A DNA stretch of 64,000 nt from Polytrichum commune. Taxonomy: Eukaryota > Streptophyta > Polytrichopsida > Polytrichales > Polytrichaceae. The first letter of the stretch is position 1. Each line of letters starts with the position of its first letter. Location of the stretch: NCBI GenBank assembly GCA_950295325.1, contig OX485804.1, forward strand, positions 41,342,429 to 41,406,428, in the 5' to 3' direction. The notes beneath the pieces were generated by a model. That model made no database searches and was not told the origin of the DNA. It saw nothing but the letters and a program-made list of their open reading frames with translations. Positions 11,387 to 23,782 of this stretch are shown here, piece by piece. Position numbers and translations under genes: made by a program.

Positions 11387-13631
11387 TCACTTGTTGACAA
11401 TTGGAGATGTCTTATTCTTAGATGAAACCGTGGGCGCCATGTAATGTTTCTCCTCGACACAGCTTTTCTGGTGTCCCTTGTTAGCATGAAAAACTCTTTT
11501 CAATTCTCCCCCAATCGGCTTTGCAGGAGTCGAAATTTGTTCGTTGGACGATGTATTGTTCTGCTGGAGAGGAGATGATAGTGCAGTCTCCTGCACGCCA
11601 TCAACTAAGCCATAGTCGGTGTGTCCATGGCTTGACTCTTCAGGTGACAACTCATCCAGAATTGAGCTCTTACCAGCATCAACAGCGGCTTTGTCAAGTT
11701 CCTCCGCGCGAACAAGATAGACTTCACTCTTCACAACAGCTTCACCCACTTGCAACCCAGGAAGGACCATAAAGCCAACTACTAGGTTTTGGCTGTCCTC
11801 ACCGCCTTTTTGGTTATCATCATCATCATCATCATCATCCCTTTCTCCCTCGCAATAGGGAACAACCGATTCCATGCACATGGTATTGAAGCCATCACCC
11901 TTGAGAAAATTGATTGAGTTAGACTTCTGTACAAATGAGAACCTCAATCTGTGCAATAGCCAAACTGATAAAGCAACCTTCAAAAAACTACAATAGAATC
12001 TTGTGTTTGGATGTAGCCCATTCTCTATGTCTGGGTTGTGGCTAAGAAAAGGCTCCTTCGTCAATGGATTTTCAACAACTCTTTTATATTTCTGGAAGCA
12101 GAATTTCGAGAGAAAAGAATTGGCTGGTATATTGGTAGACAACAGCCTGGATATGGTCTCAACCTTGTCATTGCAATCCCTGAATTGCTGGAAGCACTCG
12201 ACCTTTGTGTAATCTTGAATACCATCTAACCCGTAATCATGTTTATCGAACCCTTCAAAAAGGCGACTGGAAATGTACGCTTGAACAACAAACTTCCAGT
12301 GATTTGCTCTCGATGTCTTCACAGTCACATCCTTTTTGATGAATTCATCCAGAACTTCCCATTCAGCCATGTCGCCCTTCATAGAGGCTATGTAATGTTT
12401 TGTAAAGTTGTTGAGTGCTTCCTTCACTCCAGCGAAGGTTGTCAATAAGATTTTGGGAGAGGGTCCTGTGCCGTCATCCGCATAGGATCCTCCAGGATGC
12501 CCTTGAACACTGTTTTGAAATTCAACAGGTGTCAATCTCTGCGATCCATTATGAACTCCAATATTTAATTCGGCGTGTCTTTGAGATTCCACTGCACGGC
12601 TTTCAAAGCCCAGCTCCGGCTGCCGCTGGTGGAGCTGTTGTTCCTGCTCGAATGCTGCTCTGAGATTACGTTGGTGTAAATGCCACTTCTGCAGCTGCCA
12701 AAGATTAAATGTGTCTTTAGTGTTGTCTATTTGCTAGTGTTAATACCAAAATAAGCAGACTTGTCATAGTACAAAAAGTTAAGATAGATAGCTGTCTTAA
12801 TGAGATCATCGAGCCTCTTGATGACAAGCATCCCCAAGAAGGGGTCCTGGTGATCAAAATTATCTAGTTGCATCATTGATACTATATTATCTTAGGGCAT
12901 GTTGTAACACATTAATGGGGGTTCCTAAACTCCTAGCTCGTCTTCGTTAAGACAAATTTATCTAGAATCATAGAGATTGATGTCTTTCCTTTTATCTGCA
13001 CATGGATTCAACCTCTACGTATAAGATGTCTCTATGATTTGCCCATTGGTGAAGAAACTGCTGGTGCTATAATCTGCTAAGATTCTCTAGATGGCTGGCA
13101 CAGAGTGGCAATTCGACCGCAAAACTTCCATCTGCATGGACAACCTTGATAAACATAACAATGACTACGAATCCGGGATCGAATCGCACACATCTACTGC
13201 TCAAAAGTCGTGCCCTAAGACACATGCTAATGCGCAAACAACACATGTCCGTACGTTGCACTTACTTGCAAAGGCCAACCGACAGCAGTATCGGATTTCA
13301 GTCCCGCAGGAGAGGTTGCATATGGGTGGCCACTATCCTGGTTTCTTTCGTGATGCTCACTCCACTGATGGACTGGACGGGTATCCGAATAATAGGAGGT
13401 GGCGCTTGGTGCGGGAGTTCTGGGAGGTGCACAGAGCTTTGGTTGCTCCGAAGAACTACTCTGCTTCAAATTGGTGCCTTTTAAGTATTCCCGTTGACTT
13501 CGATAGTAGGTATCCTTCGCTTTATGAGCTGCATCGACGACCGCCACAGCGCTCCCACTCGTGCATTTCAACTTGCTCCAAGCCTTTTGCCATGTATCTC
13601 CTGTTTTGTGCCCGCCTTTCCCTTCAGACAT
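11387..13631 (-). CDS. DUF641 / GIL1-like protein
   Basis: This belongs to the plant DUF641 family (GRAVITROPIC IN THE LIGHT 1, IRKI and relatives), whose members act in light-dependent gravitropism and membrane or cytoskeletal organisation. Two exons fit in phase: 13631-13266 (ATG at 13631, donor CAA|GTAAGT) and 12694-11387 (acceptor TTGGCAG, TGA at 11387-11389), giving about 557 residues. Family blocks seen are WKFVVQAYISSRLFEGFD, LSKFCFQKYKRVVENPL, HPNTRFYCSFLKVALSVWLL followed by HRLRFSF, MESVV, and VGFMVLPGLQVGEAVVKS near the end. A Gln/Glu-rich start to exon 2 suggests a coiled coil. An Asp run coded by (ATC)n on the plus strand (11817-11838) sits before the last block. The Ser/Thr-rich C-terminal tail is longer than I expect for the family. 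The start is the first ATG of the open exon; an upstream non-coding exon is possible. Confidence 0.82.
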
Positions 13632-13637
13632 GGTATC

Positions 13638-15095
13638 AGATTAAGCAGAGTAAAATTACTCAGTCGCGTTTCTCCACTTCCGAGGTTTCCAACTGAGCGA
13701 GCTCTGTGTTTCCGCCTTCAAAAACCAGAAGTCACCAGAGTTTCTGTTCACAGCAAAGCTTCCGCGACCGCAACGACGCCTCATAGCTTTTTCTTCCATG
13801 CGAAATTAAGGCCTGTCCCCCTCTCCATCCATACGCAGGTGAATGAGTACAATACTAGATACTCGCCACCTCTCCAAGAAGCAGCATCTCAGTAAGAGGT
13901 GAACTACGGCAACCTCGACATTGGAGACAGGGTGGACGATCTAGAATAGATTGGAAAATGAGAGCGCAATCGCAGTCCTGGCAAAGAAGTTGATGAGGCA
14001 ATAAGAGAGACAAATTCCTTCATATCCAAGAGAAAAATTCCCACGCTACAAACTCCTCGCCAGTTGGACTCGTACACGACATTAGCAGTAGGCCACACAG
14101 CCCACAGAAAGGAAAGTGCTCCTCTCGGTCGCGAGAGAGATATCTTAGCAGCAAGAGAACCCTCGCCTACGTCAGTCCATCTATTTCAAAAAAGCAAGAG
14201 CATTAACACATCAACTACCACATATTCTAAATTAATAATTACGAGCTTCTATTGTCCCCCACCCCTAGCTCGCACACCGTGTCCCGGCTAGATATTCTTT
14301 TCACACAAGTAGAACCAAAACAATACTCCCACGCACTGACCAAAATTTGATTTCTTCGCAACACATATTCCTAACACTCTGCAAATTCGAGCAGATAACT
14401 CTCCAACCACTATGTAATCCACACTGACCTCCAAGGAGGCTCACCTCTTTAAGTTCGTTCTCCACGATACATCAAAAGCGGATGCCGTGTCACCCCGGAG
14501 CTCCACCGCCGAATAATCTCAATTCGAGATTCCAGTACACTACAGGGATCTCCAGTAAGGCATTCAAAGTAGGTGCAACGAGAGATTTTCTTCCCGTACT
14601 AGAAGCATGCGTCTCCGCCAAGTTACAATCCGAGCATCATACCGACAATCAACCTCTACGCAACCAATCCAATCCTCTAATCTTGATTTTGCGTAGACGA
14701 CGGAAGCCCAACAACGGCATTAAATCAAAGCGCTCCGCTGTAAGAGGCTCTAAGTATTTAGTTTCGGAGAGCAGGACACATCAACAGCGGACGGCACACC
14801 CCCGGGTAAGCTCCATCGCCGATCCCCACACAAGCTTGCGTCGTCGGATAGCGAGAAGATGAGCGCAGCACGAGCGAACCTTCAAGCCCGCGGGAAGAGA
14901 AGAGATCAAAGAAACGGCAACGGAAAGATCAGAAGCCGCGCGATCTTGATGAGCTTCCCATATCGTGAAGGCTTGGGAGGAGCTCGGGGGGAGGACAGGA
15001 TTCGGGAAGATCGTGGGCGAGCAAAGAGGCATGGTGAGTGGTGTCGGTAATGATGCGCGCCGGCGTGGGAATGTACTGAGGGTGAACATTTCAGG
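13638..15095. repeat. Copy B of the GIL1-like upstream region (promoter / 5' leader candidate)
   Basis: This lies immediately upstream of the GIL1-like start codon (gene on the minus strand) and matches 6078-7000 in the same orientation. Because it abuts the intact gene, it likely holds that gene's promoter and 5' leader. TGGTATCAGA at 13631-13640 resembles a copia primer-binding site, but the two repeats differ in length and have no LTR-like ends, so I prefer a genomic duplication to an LTR pair. Confidence 0.55.
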
Positions 15096-15229
15096 TCCTG
15101 GGTTGAAGGATTCGAGGCGGCAACACGGATGTTCTAATTATACACATTAAATGTGGACTTATTCAGTCGGGAAAATGCACTTGTACGCTTTGATTGTGGA
15201 AGTGCCTGAAATTTGGGGCTCTTAAGCTT

Positions 15230-15266
15230 AGGAAGGAAGGGGGGGGAGGAGGGGGGGGGGGGGGGA
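15230..15266. repeat. G-rich homopurine tract
   Basis: A run of G with a few A (GGAAGG then long G runs) of about 35 bp. It could form a G-quadruplex, and its length is likely unstable. Confidence 0.8.
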
Positions 15267-15357
15267 TTGTTCTTCACGAGGGGCTCAAGAAGAAAGTGCA
15301 TTGAAGGCAAGTTAGACGACGGTTTCGTCTCGATGAAGCTCACTCTTCCTAGGAAAC

Positions 15358-16893
15358 GGGTCTCTCTAAATACCCCCGACGAGCGTTGCACTCGTCAGGG
15401 GAACGGGCAGGGGCAACATCGAAAAAGCCAAAGCCAAAGCCCCCGAGCCTGGCTTGTTACATTTAATTACATTTGATCACACTTAATTAGTTTGAATGTG
15501 TACGAATGCTTTGTGAAAGTAGACGTTATTAACTAAAATATTATAACATAAACATACTAAAATAAAACATTAATTTTAGTTCCATTTTAGAATGACAAAG
15601 ACCCTTTCAATGGTAAGTCACAAAAATTATAACCTCAGTGCTAATGAGGTTTTTGTAATGTTTTTGACTTCCAAGTTGATTACATGCTTTATTGACGGCT
15701 TCATTTCGAAAAGGAAATCCCAATCAATTGCTTATTTATTCAATGGAAGTGAACATATATATATATATATATATTGGACCTTGAAAATAAAGTGCACTCG
15801 ATATGGGTTATGGACAAGCAGCCTTCAAGAATGTAAGGGTCAGGCGAGGCTTGGGGGTTAGGTCAAGGTTAGGGCATGCCAAGCTCGGGGGGCTGAGGAT
15901 CGGTGTTGTGCACCCCTCCATGAGGAGTGCCCGAAACACCATGGGCACAATGGGGACCCCAGAGTGACACCCGGGACTTGTGCCGCCGTTGGTGAGAGGG
16001 CCCAAGTGATCCTAGTGTGGGTGAGGGTCCCGGGCGTTGGGAACGCCTCCCACCCACGGAGACTAGGAGTTACAAGAGTAAGGCCATCAATTATACGTAG
16101 CTTATGGCGTGCGGATTTTAGAATGCTCAAGAACACCTTAATCGGAGGTGTGTCCCAGGACAGCGACATGGTACAGCAGTGGCCTGGGAGTGGCCCCCGG
16201 GACTGCCAAGGTTTAAACAGGCATAACTTCCTCAATACTTGCCAAAATGGGTCAAGTGAGGAGTCCATTGGCATCTACATGAAACATAAATGATGATGAA
16301 GTGGTCATATGTTAGCATCAGACATCATAAAAGGAAATTATCATGTTTCGAAGCTGCTGAGGGCTTTCAGCCCCAGCGGCTAAGGGAAAATGTCTACTTG
16401 GCCCCAACTCTTGATAGAGAGACAAAAAAATTCTTGATGGTGGGATAGGGGCCCTTTCAAAAATCCTAGAGACTTATATGGGTGAGGTGGTGTGGCTGAA
16501 CCCACCTGAGGCCAAACGACACGGCCTTCATGGGCATTGGCCCAATGTGAGGGCATAGTTGCCTTGTATGGTTTGGGTTGTTATAGTACGTGTTGCTCCG
16601 ACAACGGGATGATCAACATAAAATTGGTTACCGATTAAATGATGAGTCCCAAAAGCAAAGCAGGAGGGTTGGTTCCCTTCCTATGAACTATAAGGTCCGC
16701 AGTATGGGGAGCTAACCATTAGTATGGCGGAATGTGAAGGGTTAGCGCTCATGACCCTTACTAGAATTTTAAAAAGTGACCAAGTTAGTGAAGGGAAGTT
16801 AACAAGAGTTGTGACACTCGGGCTTTTTTCGGTGTTGCCCGTGGCCGCCGCCCTAATGAGTGCAATGCTTGTCGGAGGTATTTAAAGAGACCC
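15358..16893. mobile_element. Non-autonomous Mutator-like element with 9-bp target duplication
   Basis: The ends GGGTCTCTCTAAATACC and the reverse complement of TATTTAAAGAGACCC begin inverted repeats that continue inward for about 100 bp with mismatches and small gaps: the GACGAGCGTTGCACTC block pairs with GAGTGCAATGCTTGTC, and GGGCAACATCGAAAAA pairs with TTTTTTCGGTGTTGCCC. CTAGGAAAC is present as a perfect 9-bp direct repeat directly outside both ends (15349-15357 and 16894-16902). Long inverted ends plus a 9-bp duplication are the hallmark of MULEs. The 1,536-bp interior has no transposase. Short minus-strand frames near 15.86-16.27 kb are not recognisable, so gene capture cannot be judged. 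An (AT)n run lies at 15755-15774. Confidence 0.85.
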
Positions 16894-16902
16894 CTAGGAA
16901 AC

Positions 16903-17155
16903 TAAACACGTGATTTAGTGCATTGTTTTCCCAATTGGTACATGTCACACTATTCAAAGTTACATAATGCAATAACGTCTTATTCAAGAGTACAGCTTAT
17001 ACTAACAAAAGTTCAATAGGTTGTTCGGACATTATAGAACTTTGGTTGGCAAAATATTACACTCTCATTCAATAGTTAAAGCATTGCATAACTCCAAATA
17101 GTAACACACACTAATTGGGATAAGATGGTGTAGTACGAGATGATTAGTGCATCCA
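16903..17155. mobile_element. Third, degraded copy of the 9-kb MITE family
   Basis: The interior (CAATAGGTTGTTCGGACATTA and TAACTCCAAATAGTAACACAC) and right end (GGTGTAGTA) align with 9000-9215. The left end is poor. It directly abuts the MULE insertion, which may have landed beside or inside it. Confidence 0.4.
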
Positions 17156-18737
17156 AATTAATGTCGTAACATAGCGAATTTCCTCTTGATTTTTGGGGCT
17201 TGCCTATAGTGAGTAGGCAAAGTGGGTCTTGTCATTAACAATACTTAAAATGTTTGGGAGTCCCCAAGGTAGTTAAAATTATTGCGGAACTTAATTCGTA
17301 GGCAAGACATGTTTGGGATGTAGCCCGAGTCAAGAGGAAAATCTCAACTATGAGCATCTCTCATCCATTCAACATAGATATTTGACTCCCTATGGATTTG
17401 TGGCTAGTTTATCTCAAATGACTTGGCCTATATTATTATGGGTTTTGAAATGTATTCCCATGTCAAAATTGACTATTGTCTTTTTCATGTGAAATGAGCG
17501 AAAGGCATGCTCATATGGGAGAATTTTCTCTCTCATATATTGGTGGTGCAACATACATCACCCAAGAATAAAGACGCACAACAAACATCAACTATCCCAG
17601 AGGTTGATAATGTTAGGGTTTGGTGATGGAAAGCAACTACCAAGTAGGTTTAGGGGTTATCCCTAGGGTTTTAAGCATTTTCAACATCAATTATGAAGTG
17701 AGATTGGCAAGCTTGTTTTTACGAAACATTCATGAAGTAGAATTGTTGACACAAAGTTGAAGAACATATCCATAACCTTCTACATAAGGTCATGAGCTTC
17801 GTGTAAGCATTTCCAAAGCAAAAACTTATGTGGTCATTTGTCTCATGTGGCTTGCTAATTTCAAGTCTAATTTGGACTGCAAGCATTGTGGACCATACTA
17901 TGCTTTTGTGCATATTAGATGTCAACATGTCATTCAAAGAATACAAACAAAGCTTCTTTACACATAATCATTATCTTTCATGCAACATGAATGAGGCAGT
18001 TTGAAAAACATGAGATCTTATTTATAAACAATTGGGACTACTTCATGCATATGACAAATGTCTCATAGGCAAAGTTTTAAACACAACACCCGCAAGCCAC
18101 ATAAGTAGGCACCCATAAATGTCATTCTAAACACAAGAAATTCTCATAATGGACCCCATACAACACCACTTCAAGAATCATGAACTTTGCACTCTCATAT
18201 TTCAATCCTGAGGCATACAATCTCCACCTGCAAATTTCTCAACAACATACTTCCTCATTCGTTGTTTCTAGCACAATGAGTTCTTCAGCTTGTAATACTA
18301 TGAAAGTGCAAAAAGTGAAGATGCCAGGCATCCATTCCGGTACCTCTCGCATGCGAGGCAATTGCTCTGCCATCCAAGCTACACCCCAACCAGCAAGGCA
18401 CCGAGCCACAATTAAGTGTAATGTCATTGTCCCTCTAGTGTGTCTGGTTAGTTTTCATTGTAGTCGGGTTACTGAAGCTTCCTCTAAACAACGATACTCA
18501 TCCTCCTATTACCTATTTGTTAAACTCATTTTACAAAGATTGCAACCAGACTCTTTTCCCATTTATTGCATTTGCTTTATTTTCACAAGATTTACAATAA
18601 AGTCTATGCAAAACACGGAGATGCAGAGACATATACATGATATGCACAACATGAATTTTACTGTCCATTGTATTTAGACTATTTAGACATGTTATGTCTT
18701 GCTTGATAACAAACTCATTGATCCATTCGCTACATCC
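17156..18737. other. Intergenic, no gene recognised
   Basis: AT-rich sequence. The longest plus frame (18180-18677) shows no known domain and has a Cys/Ser-rich composition typical of chance frames. Confidence 0.5.
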
Positions 18738-18994
18738 TTTTAATTCGTTCATCCAATATGCTCATCCATCTTAGATTCATTCATCGATGTCTTAGAAGAA
18801 TGTAGAAGGTTTGTAGAATCACTCAACCACAGGGTTGATATTAGGACAGTAGCGCAGGTAGAGAGCATTGTCATTACTAGTTGTAGAATCACTCATGAAG
18901 TGAAGTAGTAAAGATCTGATTTCATACGTGAATATTGTCTATCTTCTATGGATTGTTGTTTGTTGTCTGTGCATATTCGTCAATACATACAAAA
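18738..18994 (+). repeat. 5' LTR of the copia element
   Basis: Aligns without gaps to 23783-24039. The exact edges are uncertain by about 10 bp because TG...CA ends would give 18746-18991 instead, and the TG is mutated in this copy. Confidence 0.85.
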
Positions 18995-19144
18995 GGTTAT
19001 GGGCCGTTGATGCTCTAAGTTCCACTCGTCTTCATCTGATTTGTCTGTCTGTCTTCCATCTGAGTATGGTTTTCTTGATGTCTTGATGTCTTTGAGCTAT
19101 TTGTTTGCATATCTGTCTCTGTTTCTTCTTCTGATACTTATCCA

Positions 19145-22100
19145 ATGGATAAGGACATTTCTAGTATTGTCCGTTTTAACAGCGATGAGTTCCAAATCTG
19201 GAAGTGGCATATACAAGCCCTTCTCATGTATAAGAAGATTTTTGGCTTACTTGATGGCACAAATCTTGAATCTAATGCCACAGATAAAGACGCTTGGAAA
19301 GAGCGTGAGTATCTTGCTTACTCCATTTTGTGCAACTCCGTTGAACGGAAATTACTTGGCTCTCTCTTGGACTGTAAGACTTCCCGTGAAATATGGACTA
19401 CATTGTTGTCTATCTACGAACACAAAACCAGTGAAAATCTTCATGAACTTCAGAAGAAATTCTTTCAGGCTGTTATTCTTTCCTGAGCAATCTCTTACTG
19501 ATTTTATTGCTAGTCTTAATCTTATTCTCAACGAGTTGGCTGCACTCGGCGATACAACGTTCAATGAAGATACTATGATATCGAAGCTTCTTTCTTCTCT
19601 TCCTGAGGGTTTTGATCATTTTCTGACTTCCTAGGAAAGTACACCGAGCTCTGAACGCACTCTACCGAACCTTAAACTTCGTCTCATTAAAGAAGAACTC
19701 ATGATCAAGAAACGTCTTCTCAATGAAACTACTGTTGCCACAAGCGCTTTCTATTCTCATACTTCAAATCCTCGTGCTCGTCTTCCTACTCATTTTCCTC
19801 ATGGTCACTCTCATGGTCTTCCGATCAGTGGGAGAGGTTTTTCTCGTTCATCACGCGGCATATCTTCTTCCCATCGTGGTACTCCTTTTCTCCATGATCG
19901 TCGTCCATTTCGACCTTCTCCACGATGTTCTGCAGCAGAGTTAGCACATCTGAAACAACACACTCGTTGCATCGAATGTGGTGCATATGGTCATTGGCGT
20001 CAAGAATGTCCTCGTTTGTTTCTACTCGCCCTATGTCAATTCCTTCTACAGAGTCTACGAGAGATTATCGTTCATCTCGTGTTCATTTTGTTGATGTTTC
20101 TCCGTCACTACCATCTCTTTCTTCTGTTTCCTCAAATACATAAGAAGTTTCACCTCTTCCTGCTGAAAATTTTCTCTCTCATGAAGAACTCTTCCATGAT
20201 ACTGTGGAGCAACTACAGCTGGAAGAGTCTTACTCTGAAGACTATTATGACGTATCAGGAGCACATTCCAGTCACTCCATTTCCAAAGCTTATATGGCTA
20301 TGTCTCATTCTGTTCCTTCTAATCTTCTTCTTGATGTCTGGATTGTGGACAACGGTGCTAATCAGCACATGTCACACAAATTCGATTGGTTTACATCTTA
20401 TAAGCCACTGTCTTCTGGACAATCTTGGCCAATCTTGGCCAATTACTTCAGTAGCAGGCCACAAAACATATGTTGTTGGTACTGGTACAATTCGTTTCCT
20501 TGTACAGTTATTACCATATCGAATAGAGATCTTCTCTCTTGATGATGTTCTTTATGTTCCTGGTCTTGATTGCAATCTATTCTCTACCACAGCCATGGCC
20601 AAGAAACATGGTCTTATTTTCACATGCAGTGCTGATAGGTGCACATTCACCAAGGATAATGAGTTGTATCTCACAGGTTGCTTGAGAAATGATATGTACG
20701 TCTTGGATCTTACTGTTCTTTTACCACAAACTCTTGCTACTCATGCCAACAGTTTCGGCAACATACCACAATCTCAGGAGCGTCAATCAATCCAGACATG
20801 GCATCACCGATTTGCTCATCTCAATTTTGAGATGATTAAACACATGGAACGCCATGGTTCTGTTCTTGGTTTACAACTTACCAAACGTGAGCCAGATCTC
20901 ATCTGCATTGGTTGTCAACTTGGTAAACATCAACGTGCCTCATTTCCAGTTAATCATGCTCGACAATGTTTTCATAAACCAGGGGATTTGATTTATGGCG
21001 ATATTTGTGGGCCGATGTCTGTGCCATCACATGGAGGATCAGTTTATTTTGTCTTATTCAAGGATGATACTACCGGTTTGTATTCTGCATTCGTAGAAAA
21101 TCTGAAGCTCTAGCTTGTTTCCAAAAGGTTTGTTCACAAATCACCAGAGACACTGGATGCTATGTCCAGATGCTTCGTACGGATCGTGGAGGAGAGTTTG
21201 CAAACAAAGTATTCGATCAATATTTGGCAGCTCATTCTATCAGACGGGAATATACTACCCCTTACACACCATAACAAAATTCAGTAGCTGAACGAGAAAA
21301 TCGCACTATAATGGAAGGTGTTCGCAATTGTCTTCATCAAGCAAGGATCAACCTCAGATTTTGGGCGGAAGCAGTTCAATATCTAGTTTATACACTATAT
21401 CGCCTGGGTACCAGAATTCTATCTGATTACACTTCTTTTGAAGCCTATTTTGGATTTCCTCCATCTGTCGTTCATCTACGACCTTTTGGTTGTCCAACAT
21501 TTGTACATATTCCTACCCCTTTGCGACGGAAATTGGATCCAAAGGCTCAGCATGGAATTTTTGTTGGTTACTCTGACGAGAGTAAAGCCTTTCGAATTTG
21601 GATTCTTGACAAATCCCGGGTAGTTACTTCTCGCGACGTTACTTTTGACGAAGAGAAGATTGTTCAGTACAATGCACCAGAGTCTCAGTCTGCAAACACA
21701 CATTCTTCTCTCATTCCTAGTGAGATTACTAATGTCACAACTCCTCCTCCTGGTCCCAAATATGTTATTCCTGTTGACCATCCTCATGTCAATGTTTATC
21801 CCATTCCTCCTCCTCCAATAATCCTTTCCCCTCCCCAGTTTTCTCCAAATCATGATCTCAATTCTATCTCAACAGTGTCGATTCCCTCCTTACCTTCTCA
21901 AGATACAGGACAACAATTTTTTCCAGGATTACCTGAAACTGATTATTGTGCAACTGATGACCCGTATGATTTTTCAACTCCTACTCAACCTATTCATCAG
22001 GTTTCTCATCATGAGTCCATCATTCCGGTTTCAATTCAAGATACTGTACCAGGATCTTGTGCACCAGTTTCTGCTGCGAGTTACCTCGAAGAGGTGTTAA

Positions 22101-23731
22101 TCCTCCTATACGCTATGGTGACTAGTATTATGCATTTTCTGCAATGGCTGGAACCCTTCTTCCTGTCCCAAAATCTTATAAAGAAGCTCTTCAGAGTCCT
22201 TTTGCACCACAGTGGAAAGCTGCCATGGACGAGGAATTCAATAGTCTTATTACGAACAAAACATGGCAGCTCACACATCTTCCTCCAGGTCGGAAAGCCA
22301 TTTGTTGCAAGTGGATTTACGCCTTGAAGACTAAACCCGACGGTAGTATCAATCGCTTTAAAGCGCGATTAGTTGCGAAAGGTTGTAGCCAGATTCCAGG
22401 AGTTGATTTCCATGAGACATTTTCTCCGACTGTCAAATATGATAGTCTCCAGATTATCCTAGCTCTAGTGGTTGCCATCGACTTACATATGGGACAGTTT
22501 GACATTAAGACATCGTTTCTATATGGGAGTATTCAGGAAGAGATTTATATGGACCAAGTTGAGGGCTATGTTGATCCTACATGGATTGAAGTTGTTTGTA
22601 AGCTTCTTCAGGCATTATATGCCCTTCGTCAATCGAGTCGAGCATGGGCTAAAAAGATGGAGGCATTTCTAAAAGCTTTTGGATTACATCAGGCAGCAAT
22701 GGATCATTGTGTGTATTATTCACGCCAGGATGGTGTCATTACGATTGTCACTATATTTGTGGATGACGGTCTCATTTGTTCAAACAGTTCTGCTCGCATT
22801 GACTCAATCCTCAAGTTCATGAGTGAGGTTTTTGTGACTAAGGTCACCGATCCTGAAGTCTACGTTGGTCTACATTTGACTCGTGATCGCAAGCAGAGAA
22901 TTATTTCCATTGATCAGGAACCATATATTCAGGATAAGATTATTGATCAATATGGCTTGCAAGATGCCCATCCTGTGACGACTCCTGCTGATCCTACCTC
23001 ACGGTTACCTGCCGTTACGAATTCTAACCTTGTTCAATCCTTGGTCACTTTTCTTTTCCTCAACATGATTGGCAGCTGTCAATTTGCAGCTATCACGACT
23101 CGCAGTGATGTTGCTTATGCTATGAATGTTGTTGCGACTTCTAAACGTCAAGGATTACCAACCACAGCTCAATGCTATGCTATCAAAAGGATTGGTCGTT
23201 ATCTCAAAGGTACCAAGCATTTGAAGCTTATCTTGGGAGGTCTTACAGGCAATGGTGTTTTGACTGCATACATAGATGCAAACTATGGCGCTGATCATGT
23301 CGATCGGAAGTCCAAGTCCAACTATGTTCTCTATTTTCAACAATGGCCATGTTGCTTGGGGTTCGAAGAAGCAATCTTGTGTTGCTACTTCTACGACTCA
23401 TGCTGAATATATTGCTTTATACATTGTTACCAAAGAGGTGATCTGGTGCCGTAGGCTATTGGCAGATCTAGGGTTTGCTCAAACAGAGCCTACTGTCATC
23501 TATACTGATAGTCAGAGTGCTCTTCGTTTGGCCATGAATCCTGAGTTTCATGCCCATATTAAGTATCATTACACTAGAGAACAAATTCTTCTACAATCCA
23601 TATGACTACAGTATGTCAATACGCATGATCAAATTGCAGATATTTTGACAAAACCATTGACTCCAGACCACTTTCATAGACTCCGAGCTAGTATGCTTAC
23701 AGATGTTCATCCTTCACCCTCGGAGACTTGA
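19145..23731 (+). pseudogene. Copia gag-pol, broken by frameshifts and stops
   Basis: Gag starts at 19145 (MDKDISSIVRFNSDEFQ) and contains the UBN2-type WKWHIQALLMYKKIFGLLDG block. A frame change near 19470 and a TAG at 19632 break it. The zinc knuckle CIECGAYGHWRQEC lies near 19968. The protease reads V-D-N-G-A in place of the usual D-S/T-G-A (20345). A tandem 10-bp duplication (AATCTTGGCC twice, near 20430) shifts the frame. Integrase shows H-H-C-C (WHHRFAHLNFEM, CIGCQLGKH) and D at YGDICGPM; further stops lie at 21111 and in the TPYTP segment near 21272. Reverse transcriptase runs from about 22144, has FVDDG at 22758, and is followed by RNase H (YIDANYGAD, YTDSQSAL) with a shift near 23330 and a TGA at 23603. 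It cannot make a full polyprotein. Confidence 0.92.
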
Positions 23732-23782
23732 AGTGGGAGATTTTTTCTAATATGAAGTCCCTGAGGTTAAGTGAAGTGGGAG

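Noticed and set aside
13631-13640. TGGTATCAGA resembling a copia primer-binding site, with the 6-7 kb and 13.6-15.1 kb repeats as a possible LTR pair
   Set aside because: The repeats differ by about 0.5 kb in length and lack TG...CA ends, and no gag-pol lies between them. The ATG of the GIL1-like exon overlaps the site, so a gene duplication fits better.
13091-13696. 201-codon plus-strand frame
   Set aside because: It overlaps exon 1 of the GIL1-like gene on the opposite strand, which has a good donor, phase match and a conserved relic at 3.8 kb. The plus frame has no recognisable domain.
15858-16274. 138-codon minus-strand frame inside the MULE derivative
   Set aside because: No domain, and composition (Pro, Ser, Leu, Trp) typical of GC-rich chance frames.
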